Part shown: one piece after another, positions 38,978 to 49,610 of the stretch
Layout: each line of letters opens with the position of its first letter
How positions within the stretch are numbered: position 1 is the first letter of the stretch
NCBI GenBank assembly: GCA_028023455.1
Contig: JAQFVV010006305.1
Location: 4,269,001-4,333,000 of the forward strand
DNA length: 64,000 bases
Direction: 5' to 3'
From: Epiperipatus broadwayi
Taxonomy: Eukaryota; Onychophora; Udeonychophora; Euonychophora; Peripatidae
Translations under genes and position numbers: made by a program
Notes under the pieces: model-generated
The model's input: only the letters and a program-made list of their open reading frames with translations
Told to the model about the DNA's origin: nothing
The model's database searches: none

Positions 38978-39642
38978 AATTTTTTTATTACATATGTATT
39001 ATTTATAGTATATACATTTATTATAATTTATTGTTATATATATAATTAAACTACATTAATTTATATAAATATATATTTATACAATTTTTAATTATTTATA
39101 ACATCCATACATTTTATATACACAAACAATAAAATAAACCACAATAAACTAATAACCTCATTACACTAATTATATTTATTCTTAATGCAATAATAATTTT
39201 CAAATTATCCCCACTTTATAATTTTATATATTTTTTTATATTATATTACTATATATATATGTGTGTGTATTTACTATTAATATAATCCTATAAAAACCAA
39301 AATAACTACTCTATTACATTAATACCCTTCAACAACAATTTTTAATATAAATTATCATTAATCTAACATAATTAATAACTAGATTCTTAATATTATGATC
39401 ATTTTAATTTTTCCAACTATTCCCTAATACCCAACAACATAGCTTCCCGATCCTTTAAGTAAATTAATATTCTTATCTATATTCTCTTGAAAATAATATT
39501 GTTTCATAATATCTTTTTTTATGATAATCTTTAACATATCTGATACTGGATAAACTTTTTAATATAAAAAACCTAGGATGATTGGTATCCAACATGTATT
39601 TGCAGTACAAACAAAATGAAATAAAAATAATTTTGGGTGTGA
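38978..39642. other. AT-rich non-coding DNA
   Basis: Only A/T-rich sequence is seen. The minus frame 39559-39747 is a translation of the repeat that follows. Confidence 0.4.
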
Positions 39643-39968
39643 CAAGAACGTCGGTATCAGTATGGACTTTGAGCGTTCCATCATCAGATTGTCAATAGGC
39701 TGGACGGTTGAAGAGCTGGAGGGTGGAATGGATTGAAGTCTGTCCATTAAAGTATGAAGATTGGCTATCTTAATATAAATCTGAGCACTTATTGTATATA
39801 TGTGTAAAGATGATAATCTGGATCAACTGACTAGTGCTGGTTTTGCACGAAATACATATATTTGTGATTATTTAACTTTAAGACATATGTGATTAAGTGT
39901 ATCAGTAGTATGACATAGTGTAGAGAGTTGAGGGATGTGAAAGTCTGAACTCAAAATACCCTATATAT
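39643..39968 (-). repeat. Dispersed ~300-bp family, minus copy
   Basis: This is the reverse complement of the family described at 34950-35252. On the minus strand it starts ATAGGGTATTTTGAGTTCAG at 39965 and ends near GATGATGGAACGCTCAAAGT. With the plus copy it forms an inverted pair about 4.4 kb apart. Confidence 0.85.
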
Positions 39969-40992
39969 TACATTGTTTGTATAGGTATATATGTAGCCTG
40001 TATGGTAGATATTTAATTTTTAGTGAAAATAAATTATCAATTGCCAAAATACAATTGCTACTAATATATACAATAATAAAACTAATATAGAATACATAAT
40101 AAGTAAATAAAACATTTTATATATTCAATATATAAAACAACTAGTATTATGATTAAACGAATACATTATTCGATCCATAATCATATGCCATTTAAGTACA
40201 GTATGTAATATTATCATTGCTATTATTATCTTTGGCATTTGTTGCATTACTTTTAATACTGATTCCATTCGGTTTTTAAAAAAAAAACAATTTTTTTGTG
40301 TGCAAAATTTTTAAAATAAAATCAATTTAATAATAAATCTAAGATACATTATCACCCAGTAAAAATTTCTCAACTTAAACCAAGCAAACAAATATATATA
40401 TATATTGCTTTTCAATATATTTAAATATTTTTTGGGGATTACTCAAGCCAAGTAAACGTTACGCATTTTGTTTAGAGATATCTTATAAGTATTTTGAATG
40501 CACTAAATTAAAATTTACAAGAATAATTTAAATATTTAGAAAGCTTTATTAAACACATTTGAGTAATTATTCCCTTCTAACTGAAGTCATACAAAGTCAT
40601 TATAAAATTATTGATTAGAATTTAAACTGTTTAATGGCTCTCAAGATCATTACTTCATTATTATTCTGCGACAATCTGATGAAAAGGAAAGATAGGTTTA
40701 TGTAAAAAAAAAAACATGTTTAATAATAATAAATTTAAATGTGTTAATCATTTCTTTAATAAGTGTTTTCTTAGGGAAAATAGTATTAATTAGTTAAACA
40801 TTCATAAGATGGTTTATATTTTACTATATTAAAAGTTAGATAACACAAAATATTTATATATAAAATAGAAGTTGTGTTTTTTTATTTTACGATTTACATA
40901 AATTGAGTTCCCAGTCAAATAAGACTTTTTTTCCCCAACCAAAATTGCAGATAATCATATAATACTGGTTGATAAATAGATGTCTAATTGTT
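39969..40992. other. AT-rich non-coding DNA
   Basis: No supported feature is seen. Confidence 0.4.
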
Positions 40993-41093
40993 TTTTTTTT
41001 TTTTTATATGTCAAAGCGTTGACCGAAAAGCGAACCCGTGCCGGCTGCTTGGAAGGCAACTACGCTAGCCGCTAGGTCACCAACGCTTGATGA
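40993..41093 (-). mobile_element. tRNA-headed SINE, second copy
   Basis: Read on the minus strand it starts TCATCAAGCGTTGGTGACC and ends AACGCTTTGACATATA plus poly-A. GCGTTGG pairs with TCAACGC as an acceptor stem, TAGCGGCTAGCG is a good A box, GTTGC-CTTCCAA-GCAGC is a complete anticodon arm with TCC in the anticodon position, and GGGTTCGCTTTT is a worn B box. The flanks carry a 14-bp duplication with one mismatch (GATGTCTAATTGTT at 40979-40992, GATGACTAATTGTT at 41094-41107). It belongs to the same family as 33639-33747, whose anticodon-loop triplet is TGC. Confidence 0.88.
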
Positions 41094-41370
41094 GATGACT
41101 AATTGTTGTTAGCTAGACATCAAAAAAAAAAAATTGAAAGCTGTTCAAAGTTTCAATACCAGACAATAAAAAAGTCTGGGGGATACTGTTCACTCTTTTA
41201 TTGTCTTTCTGTGAAGACTACTGCAGCGACATATTTAAAAAAGTTTTATCTATCCTTTTACTTATATATATATAAAGTCAAAAACTTCACATAAATATAT
41301 CGGAGAGACTTTCTTTTCAAAAAATTTATTGATATACATTATATAAACTACATAAATAAAATATAAATAT

Positions 41371-41415
41371 CCAACGTTTCGTCCATTTTTCAATAATAAT
41401 ATGGACTTTATCAAG
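41371..41415 (-). ncRNA. Degenerate hammerhead-like core
   Basis: On the minus strand CTTGATAAA is followed by GTCCAT, a 14-base A/T-rich loop, ATGGAC, then GAAACGTTGG. A 6-bp stem II closed on GAAAC is the 3' half of a hammerhead core. The 5' box should read CUGAUGA and here is CUUGAUAA, so it is probably inactive. Stems I and III are not evident. Repeats with CAACGTTTC and CATCAG words are widespread in invertebrates. Confidence 0.35.
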
Positions 41416-41956
41416 GTTCTATAAAACAGAGAAAAAGCAACATTAACGATAATAAAAATAATAAAAAAATAATAATAATAAAAAAAAAAACCATTCACTG
41501 TGGACTAACTAAGACCCTAAGTCCAACCACAGTGAATATATGTTTCTTTTTCAAACTAAATTTATCGTTTTCTCAAATAGTTGCCTAAATTAAAAGATTT
41601 AATAAAATAAAATATAGAAAGTTAAAATTATAATTGCAATTATTTTTAAAATATATTTGATAGAATTCGACGAATTTCTTCCATTAAGAAAAGGAATTTA
41701 ATTAGTAAAACATTTTTCTGAATTAGATAAAATAGATAACAGGAAAAATTTGAAACAACGGGCATGATTCGCTGCTAATTAACAGATTAAAAACATAATG
41801 GAAAAAGGGTATAAATAAAGAACTTTTCTTTTGTTCTTGGTCTTATGCTTGCGGGTAACCAGTGCTGAAGGTCAGAGAGAAAATCTTAAGAATTTAATTG
41901 GAAGAAATTTTGCTGAAAAATTAGACAATATAGCGAACTCTTGCTTGCTGTACTTA

Positions 41957-42208
41957 CTTCAAGCTGCACTCTATTTTTCGGCATATAAATAAAAATCCAG
42001 AAATGTGTTGCTCTGCAAAAATGCGGGAGTAACCTCTTTTGCCTTCGCTCTCCTGAGCTGTTCCTGAGGTCGGAGTCGTAATCATGTAAGCCAGCCAGAG
42101 AACAAAAGTATCTGCCCTGTATCCGTGAAAAAAATCTGCCCTCAAAAACATGGAAAAACAAACTTGAAGAACCGAGAAGACCTGCGGGGAAACATCAAAT
42201 GAACTCAT
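41957..42208 (-). CDS. Candidate exon with strong splice donor
   Basis: The block 41830-42235 is much less AT-rich than its surroundings. On the minus strand an ATG at 42208 opens a frame of 84 codons that stops just after TTGAA|GTAAGTA, a near-perfect splice donor at about 41958. TTTCCCCGCAG|GTC inside the frame (about 42180) is an acceptor-like site, so the exon could instead run from there. Residues include SMFLRADFFHGYRADTF and TSGTAQESEGKRGYSRIFAEQ. A second minus frame (42161-41886) is also open, so the exon may equally be a UTR or non-coding exon. No family is recognised. Confidence 0.35.
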
Positions 42209-42229
42209 TTTGACCCACCCATCTAGCTA

Positions 42230-43820
42230 CCGGTAACGTTCCCATAAATTATTAAAATATCTTTGCAATTTGCAAATTCAATGTATATTTATGCTTTTCT
42301 ATATATATATGTTTTTTTTAAATCTATGTATTCGAATCTTGTGAAATTATATTTCATTAATTGCTTTCTTTTCTTTTTTTTTATATCGTAATGGGTGGGA
42401 TTATTATATATATAATGGCGGTGATAGCTTTGATAAACTTAATTGAAAATTACTTCGTTTAACTTTCCACCATTATACTCCAGTAATTAAGTTATTTATT
42501 TTATATAAATATTTATTTAGAAAGAAAAGGAAGCAAATCATAGAAAGTGCAAAACTATTTTAAAATCAAGATTTAAATTGCTAGATATTCTATTATAAAA
42601 CTTTCCAAACTTTAACTTAGTTTTTTTTATATACATATAAAAGAAAGATCCTTATCGAATGCCAGTATATTTTAGTCAATGAAGGGTTACAAATTTAAAG
42701 TTATATTTTAAAGAGCGTGAAATAAAACGTTCGCATTACTAAGAGAGAGTACATTTTGACAATGTGTATTAAAAAATTATTAAATAGCATTGGCTTAGTG
42801 GTGAATGGGTTAAATTTCAACTAAATAAATAAAATATCCGTCCACTTGTTCTTTTTATTAATTCAAGTTTTATAAAGGTGAAGTTACTATTTTTCTGCGG
42901 ATTTTCAGTGATAGTTGAGCTTTCCTAAGATATATATTTTGCAGAGGGTTTCTTTTTTAAATTTAAAGGTCGGTGACCGTATTTATATGGTATCGTGCCT
43001 CGGGTGATCTACTGGGCCGCTCAGCATAAATTACAATGCTTCTTTTGCCAAGTTTGCTTAGGTTAACATACCTACATTCGGACCTTCTGAAAAATAAATA
43101 AATTGTTCGGGATTTCATGTCGATCTCAGTTCCTTAAATGTACGTAACTGGACATAAGCAACAAAAACTCCGATCCTGAATCCGGGTCACGCGTTTAGCG
43201 AACGGATTCCATTTTTCTCTCTAACCTAGTTTAGAGACGGAGAGCTATCCGGTCTTGTGGTAACCTCTTGGTAACTGTTATGTCTCGAGCCTCACAGCCC
43301 ACTATATGCTATCGCCTGTGTGCATGGTCTTATATATTTATATTTATTAGGAAATCTTTCTCAAAATATCATCGAAATGTTTCAATTATAGCTGGAAATT
43401 CCTGCTGGGGTCACTTTATCATTCTTCTTAAATCATAAGTAGGGCAGTGATTTAAACCTGTCCAAAGTGTTTAGTTGAGTTTGACCATCTATTTATTTCT
43501 ATGTTCTCCAACCACAGAGTTAATGAATCATCTCTCTCTCTCTCTTGATTTCTTTTACGTAACACTTCCATTGGCTGGAATATTTTAAAGAAAGAAATGA
43601 TAATGTAAAATTTTGTCTGTTCTTATCATTATGATCAATGGATCTTTCAAATATGTCTATCCGGTTGCAGTGAAAATAGCCTGTGACACTATTAATAAAA
43701 CATTGTATGAATTCTTTTAATGTAAATAATAAAGTTTGTGTTATCTTGCATTCACTATAAATAAAACCACTTAGTATTGTTTTCTTTTGTAACATACGTA
43801 TGTACATCTGATCATTATAT
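42230..43820. other. Mixed DNA with a less AT-rich island
   Basis: 42960-43330 is GC-richer, with GGTCGGTGACC, ACGCGTTTAGCGAACGG and several CpG. Its minus strand has GCTGAGCGGCCCAGT, a weak A-box-like word. With the exon-like block at 42 kb it could mark a promoter region or an old repeat. A (CT)n run lies at 43531-43545. Confidence 0.3.
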
Positions 43821-43824
43821 ATGT

Positions 43825-44005
43825 AAAAATTCCTTTTCGTGGTCTCTTCTCACCCTGACCACCGGGCATACATTAAGATTAAATTCTAGTGAGGTTTGGG
43901 GAATAAGTTGCTTAGTAGCAATCTACAGGAGTAGGTGAGGTTCGAACCCCCTCTATCTGCATCTCTAGGTTAGGTTAAAGCAGCTCTACTTTTCTTACAG
44001 TTACA
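43825..44005 (-). mobile_element. Second SINE-like element
   Basis: On the minus strand an A-box-like TAGAGCTGCTTTAACC is followed about 25 bases later by a perfect B box GGTTCGAACC (centred on 43943), the spacing expected of an RNA polymerase III promoter in a tRNA-derived head. The body runs through GATTGCTACTAAGCAACTT and GCCCGGTGGTCAGGGTGAG to an A/T-rich end. A (TA)n tract flanks the 5' side. It is a different family from the SINEs at 33.6 and 41.0 kb. Confidence 0.6.
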
Positions 44006-44836
44006 ATATATATATATATGCTCATATAAATATTGTTTATTTAAGATATAAAAACGCGAACATATACTCATAAACAGTAGTGGGAGGAAAAAAAAGAGTG
44101 AACAAAGTTATGTTTCATCTGAATTGTAGTCTTTTTCTCATTAGACAATTAATATAAATATTAAAAAGATAGTGATCATTAATTAAGATTCATTATTAGT
44201 GTTTTGTTTTCATTTTACATTAATGTAGATGTTTATCTGATTCCAAATAATAATAAAAAAAACACTAGTTGAAATATAAGCTAATATATAAATTTATAAC
44301 TTTAGACTTCACACAAATATAGAATTGACATGACTACAACTTCTCATGCAAAACGAACACTCTTCAGTTGACTCAAGTTACAACCTGCCACATAATTTCA
44401 TTATTATCCTATCAAATTACTAATACTTAATCTAAAGGTGTTAAACTTGCAGCACTCACGGTTATGATACTACCCTCCCCACATAAATTCATTAATGATT
44501 ATTATTAATTATTTATTAGGATAAAAGAAATGCATTTTAGAGATCATTTCTTTTTTGTTCAAATTTCTACATTCATGTAGTTAAAATATATCTGAAAGTG
44601 TTATAAGTATATTTAAAATATTTCACATTGAAAAGAGAAGAATGCCGTTGAATATTTGATTAGGTTTAATAATTTTATTATACTCGTTTTCAATTAAAGT
44701 TTAAAATATATATTTGAGTTAATGTGTTGCGATATATTTTAGTCTAATAGTAATAATCATTAAGATATTTATTTAGGGAGAACAAAATTATAGTTATAAG
44801 TATTGAGAGTTTGGTATTTTTTTTAGATTAAATTGT
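44006..44836. other. AT-rich non-coding DNA
   Basis: No supported feature is seen. Confidence 0.4.
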
Positions 44837-45146
44837 AAGATAGACAGATAGATAGATAGACAGACAGATAGATAGATAGATAGATAGATAGATGGATAGA
44901 TAGATAGATAGATGGATAGACAGACAGATAGATAGATAAATAGATAGATAGACAAATAGACAGATAGATAGATAGATGGGTGGGTGGGTGGTGGGTAGGC
45001 AGGAAGACAGGCAGACAAGTAAGTAGGTAGGTAGGTGGGTAGATGGGTGGGTCGATGGGTGGATGGATGTATGGATGGATAGATAGATAGGTAGGTGGGT
45101 GGTGGGTATGCAGGTAAGTAAGTAGGTAGGTAGGTAGGTAGATAGT

Positions 45147-45232
<86 letters not shown>
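44837..45232. repeat. 400-bp GATA-type compound microsatellite
   Basis: Four-base units drift from GATA/GACA through GGTG, GGTA and GGAT back to a pure (GATA)n run at about 45145-45231. The long minus frames made of YLSIYLSI are translations of this repeat and not genes. Confidence 0.97.
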
Positions 45233-45233
<1 letters not shown>

Positions 45234-46925
45234 GCGATCATCCATCAGTCATGTCCACATGCTAGTATTTAAATCCAAATTAGTTTAAATTTTTTTTTAA
45301 CTTCTAAGTAAATATATAATTTTTCTTTAAGATAGCTTATATCTATCCATCTAATTTTGAGATAATAAAGAGCTATTTAATTATTCTTAGTCTTGGAAAA
45401 AAACAAGAGAGGGAGCTTACCCTCTCATCAACCAATATTTGATTAGGCTGGTGAGTATTGTCTTCCAAATTGTTCTGAGAAAAAGTATGTGAGAGAAACT
45501 TTTGCCTTGATGCAGGAAAAATTGTTTTTTCTTATACATATATAGCTAAAAATGTAAAGGTAGTGTAACATGTTATTTATTAAGTGTTGGATTATTTCCA
45601 TCAACTAACCATTAAATATTGAATGACTTTAAAAAAATTCCAATTATATTTAACTGTTAATACTAACACATAGATTAGAATATAATACATTTTGAATAAT
45701 ATTATTCTATTTTCTTTTTCAGGTGTCACTGGCTTGTCCAGTGAGAGTGTTAACATGGGAATCAAATCTAAAAAGATTCTTGAATATTCAATTTTAAGAT
45801 AATGGTCTAACCAACTGAGTTATTCTGACTAAGACAACAGTTAGTAAAAATTTCATATATTTATCTGTGAGAGTCCTCTTTATTTCTTCACTTTTCAAGA
45901 CATTAAGTATGCCACACTAGATTGACACAAAGTTATTTACTATTGTCATGTGAGCAATTTTCTTTGAATTTTTTTCATTGCACTTTTTTTTCTTTCTATC
46001 CTAATATTTTTTATATTTTTCCAATCAAATATATGCTTTAAACCATTTATTTGTTCTTTCAATCACTTTTCAATGAGACAACTTGGTTTCAACAATATAT
46101 TCTTCAAAACTAACATATCATAGATGCAGTGTTTGTTTTTCAGCATTTGAAGTTTAGGACTTATTACTATTAAAATTCCTCATAGTGTGGCATGGGTTTG
46201 AAAGTTGTTTTTCATGCATATTTTCTTTAGTTTGTCTGCTATTTCTGGCATGTGTGGATATACTACAGTACCAATAATTGTTTTTTTTCCTGTGATGATG
46301 ATTTTTGTTGTCAAATTCAGGCTTTTTTAATGACAACTGATGGGTAACTATCCCTGATGATAAGTTTGTTTTATTTTTCCAAATCATTGGTATCTGAAAT
46401 ATTTTATTGTAGGTGTGGGTTTTCTGTAATCAGAAGTATATAAGAAGTTAAAGGATCAGAAGTGACACAGTTGAACCATAATCTATGAATCTTAAGCTCC
46501 AGAACCTATAAATTTACAATTGTATCAAACCTAGAAATAATAAAAAAATCCAATATATTGCTCAAGAGTTCACCAAAAGTTTGAACACTAAAAGTATCTC
46601 AATTAACCTGTATTCTATAAACCTTGAGTTTCAAAGTCAGACAGGTTATCGTTGCACAAAATTTTGAAGATCTATCATTGCACCAAACCAATCACAAAAC
46701 ATTAACATAATCAATGTAAATCATAAAAAAAAAACTATTTGCCACAAAAAGCAAAATACAGTTACAAAGTTCTTAGAAAGGCTCATAAAAATAATTCCAC
46801 TATTTTCCATTAATGCTTCTCTTACTAAGAAATAAGCAATAAACAGTTGAGATAACAGTAATAATCTGTTTCATATATATTTACTATGCATAAGACATAT
46901 CACTTTTATTTCAAAGAGATATTTG
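45233..46925. other. AT-rich non-coding DNA
   Basis: No supported gene is seen. The minus frame 46154-46387 lacks any motif. Confidence 0.4.
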
Positions 46926-47290
46926 AGATTAAATATATCATGATCATCACCATTTTCAACCATTTTCAATCCATTATAGGACAAAAGGCTCTCCAAGTTC
47001 AATCCATCTTCTTTGATCCTAGTCTCTCTTCTCCACTTCATTCTGGCACACCTCCACTTTTCAGTCATTCATCTCATATGTAGTCTCTTCCTAAGTTTTT
47101 TTACAATCTCTTGGAATCCAGTTTAAGATTTCAAATATTCATCTATTATTATCTATTCTAGCAATATCTCCAGTTCAATTCCACTTCAGACTTAATTCTC
47201 TCAACATTATCAATAACACCTTTTTGTTATCATATCAATGTATTTTTTTTTTATTTCTTCTTCTTGCTCCTAACACTTTAATAACCCGAA
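46926..47290 (-). pseudogene. RTE-like LINE, 3' coding end
   Basis: Minus-strand scraps in shifting frames read LKWNWTGDIARIDNNR, then ILNWIPRDCK, then EETTYEMNDRK, then WIELGEPFVL. These correspond in order to the LKWxWAGHxAR...RPxxRW...WxxLGEAYVQQW tail of RTE-like non-LTR retrotransposon proteins. It ends near a GGTGATGATCATGAT stretch, resembling the short ATG/GAT-rich 3' tails of that group. Stops and frameshifts show it is dead. It lies downstream of the reverse-transcriptase part at 48.2-49.1 kb on the same strand. The clade call rests on remembered family signatures, not a search. Confidence 0.65.
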
Positions 47291-47399
47291 ATGCATATTT
47301 GTGGTTGACACCTTTAGATTGCTCCAACTCTGCTATATTATGAGCTACAGTAGCCAATTTACCCTTGATTTGAAGCTTAGAGCAAGGTCTGTAAGATGG

Positions 47400-48236
47400 T
47401 GCCCTCTCTTGAATTATTTTACAAGTAAAAAATCAATACTAGGAGTGTTTCAAGTTTACAAAAGAAGAAGGCCAGTTTTGATTGGTTGGATAATCTATTC
47501 TCAATCCATTCTCAATTCTTATTGGCTGATGATTCCGTTAAATATTTTTTGACCGCTAAAATGAAAATATATGTTGTAAAGTGTTTTTTTTATTATGTTT
47601 CGTACATATTATAAATAATTTTCATAAAATCTGCTAAAAATATAGTTATTTTACAAAAGTAGTAAAGTTTTATTAAAAAAATGTATACTTTACATGATTG
47701 TAAATTGAAAAATAGCAACAATTTTGACATCTTGTCAAGAATTTAGGTTGCTCCAAGCTGTTTATTTGATTTTTGAATGTTTTAGAATATTTTTCTGGCA
47801 TTTATTTAAATATTATAATGTATTTTTGGTGTATTTTTTTAATAATATGCTGAAAATATAATTATTTTGAGAAAAATGTTAAGATTTTTCCTAAAAAATT
47901 CTTAAAAAATTCGTAACGGCAAATCTGGGAGGAATATAAATGATGTTTAGAATGCTTGTAATTTGCTCCTAATGTTTTCTTTGATTTTTGCGCTTTTGAA
48001 TATTTCTATAAAATACAAATAAAATATATATTTTTGAAAAAACAATCATTTACTTTCCTAACATTACAAATAATTAATATACTTTTTGAAAATGAAACTA
48101 AAATTAATATATATTAAAAGATGAAAATATTTGTATCAAAGAGTTTGTCACTTGACCAATTAAAACCAATTAAAAGTTTCAGAGTTTTACTTCACTTGAC
48201 CAATAAAAAAAGTGATCCATTAAACCGCTAAGATGT
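47400..48236. other. Insertion between the two LINE parts
   Basis: This A/T-rich stretch has no LINE-like peptide and separates the reverse-transcriptase fragment from the 3' end. Its ends share words in inverted orientation (TTGATTGGTTGG near 47477 against CCAATTAAAACCAATTA near 48158, and ACCGCTAA near 47552 and 48222), which hints at a worn nested insertion. Confidence 0.35.
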
Positions 48237-49107
48237 ATCTCTCCACACTTTCTTGAGTGATCTGAAGTCTCTGTATTGCTCTTCTGTTAAGTATTCAAGC
48301 CTCAGACCTATAAGTAAGAAGGTAAAACACATTTATTAAAAAAACTTTCAAATACAAAGGCATATTATTTCCTTTTAATATGAAGTTATTCCTACCAAAA
48401 GCACTCCAACTAAGTTTAATTCTATGATTATTTCATTCATTGCTTTCATCTATAGTAATAATCTGACCAAGATATTTGTAGTTGTTAACATCTTCTAACT
48501 CATCATTACCAATCTATTTATATATATAAAATCCATTGAACATTACTTTAGAATTTTTATCATTTACTTTTAATCATACTTTTTTTAATTTCATCTGATA
48601 ACTTTTCCAACATTTCCTGAAGCCCTAAAACATTATTTGCAAAAATAATTATACCATCTGCAAAATCTAGATGACTTAAATAATCTACCATTACTTTTGC
48701 TCCCTTAGTTTCCCATTTTTATTCCAAAAAATATTTCTTGTAAATCTACTGTAAAAAGTTTTGGAGATATGGGGTCATCCTGATATACACTCTTCTCAAT
48801 GTTAATTTTTTTAGTATTATTATGTAATGTAATTGTTGCATTTTTATAAAAAAAAAAATCAGAATATGATAATATCCTGGGTTTATACCTTGAGAATCAC
48901 AGAAGAAATGCTTATACAATCAAATGACTTTTCATAACCTACAAATCCAAAGCAGAATGGGAACTCATATTCATTGGTGCTTTTTATAACTTTTCTCAAC
49001 ATGTGGATATGATTCACTCAAGCATTTTTAAATCCAGCTTGTTTTTTTAATTGGTTAACACAAAGTTTGCTGTAGACATGTAATTATTTTGGTAAAAAAT
49101 TTGTATA
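48237..49107 (-). pseudogene. RTE-like LINE reverse transcriptase fragment
   Basis: Minus-strand scraps in order read KKQAGFKNA, IHMLRKVIKSTNEYEFPFCF, GFVGYEKSFDCI (the F-x-DYxKAFD box with Asp replaced by Gly), QDDPISPKLFT (the QGDPLSP box), HLDFADGIIIFANNV (the FADD catalytic box with its second Asp changed to Gly), LQEMLEKLSDEIKK, NYKYLGQIITIDES, WSAFGRNNF and LTYRSEA, then RAIQRLQITQESVERYIL. This is the palm-to-thumb and connector order of RTE-like non-LTR retrotransposons. Several frameshifts, stops and both catalytic changes make it inactive. The homology ends at about 49107, right at the flank of the hammerhead array. Confidence 0.75.
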
Positions 49108-49116
49108 GAATTGACC

Positions 49117-49163
49117 ATATATATATATTTGATCAATTATATATATATATATATATATATATA
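49117..49163. repeat. Left flank of the array: duplicated 22-bp word plus (TA)n
   Basis: ATATATATATATTTGATCAATT at 49117-49138 recurs at 57416-57437 on the other side of the array, each time next to a (TA)n tract. TAGAATTGACC just outside on the left is also the near inverse of GATCAATTCTA on the right. The array therefore sits between matching flanks. Confidence 0.75.
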
Positions 49164-49305
49164 TGATAAACAAAAATGCAAGTTAAAAAACTTGCTAACG
49201 CTTGTATTTATGTCCACAGATGGCGTCCTACCAAAAACACCTATCAAGCGTATATTTCGCTTACATAAACGTCAGAGTAGTTAGTATTCACTATCTCTAA
49301 CTATA

Positions 49306-49363
49306 ATTCCACTTTCAGATCATGATTTCAAGCTATTTGCTATCGTCAGTGAAAGACAGGAAT
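49306..49363 (-). ncRNA. Type I hammerhead ribozyme, minus-strand copy (1 of 4)
   Basis: This is the reverse complement of the ribozyme described at 51113-51170, with the same core boxes, stems and UC cleavage site. Further minus-strand copies are at about 49715-49772, 50123-50180 and 50532-50589. I see no substitution in the motif in any of the four. Confidence 0.75.
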
Positions 49364-49580
49364 AAAGAAACTAGATCTAAATACAAACTCTGAGCGTTTA
49401 TGAAACAATTTCTATTCAGCTTGCAAGCATGAATTTTTTAGACACGTAATGTCTTCAAACTCAGCATAGCAAACCAGATAGCTATATGGGTCTGATCTCA
49501 GTTCAGCATCACCATATAGTAGAAGCCTCTGCAATCTATATCATTGCAAGAAAGACTCAAAGGTACATTTATGATAAAGT

Positions 49581-49610
49581 GCGTTAGCAAGTTTTTTAAC
49601 TTGCTAACGC
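49581..49610. repeat. Rearranged hairpin at a unit boundary
   Basis: GCGTTAGCAAGTT, a TTTT loop, and its reverse complement replace the usual AAAATGCAAGTT-AAAA-AACTTGC arm. The ordinary 7-bp hairpin has become a 13-bp one, as if one arm had been copied in inverted orientation. A comparable change is seen at 54549-54574. Confidence 0.85.

Noticed and set aside
40993-41093. Functional tRNA-Gly(TCC).
   Set aside because: The T arm is broken, and poly-A tail and target-site duplications mark it as a retroposed SINE.
44794-45245. Two long minus-strand frames of YLSIYLSI type.
   Set aside because: They are translations of the GATA-type microsatellite.
49211-49235. CTCF/YY1-like binding word (CCACAGATGGCG) repeated in every unit.
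   Set aside because: The match is short and the spacing differs from the CTCF consensus; with identical units its recurrence carries no weight.
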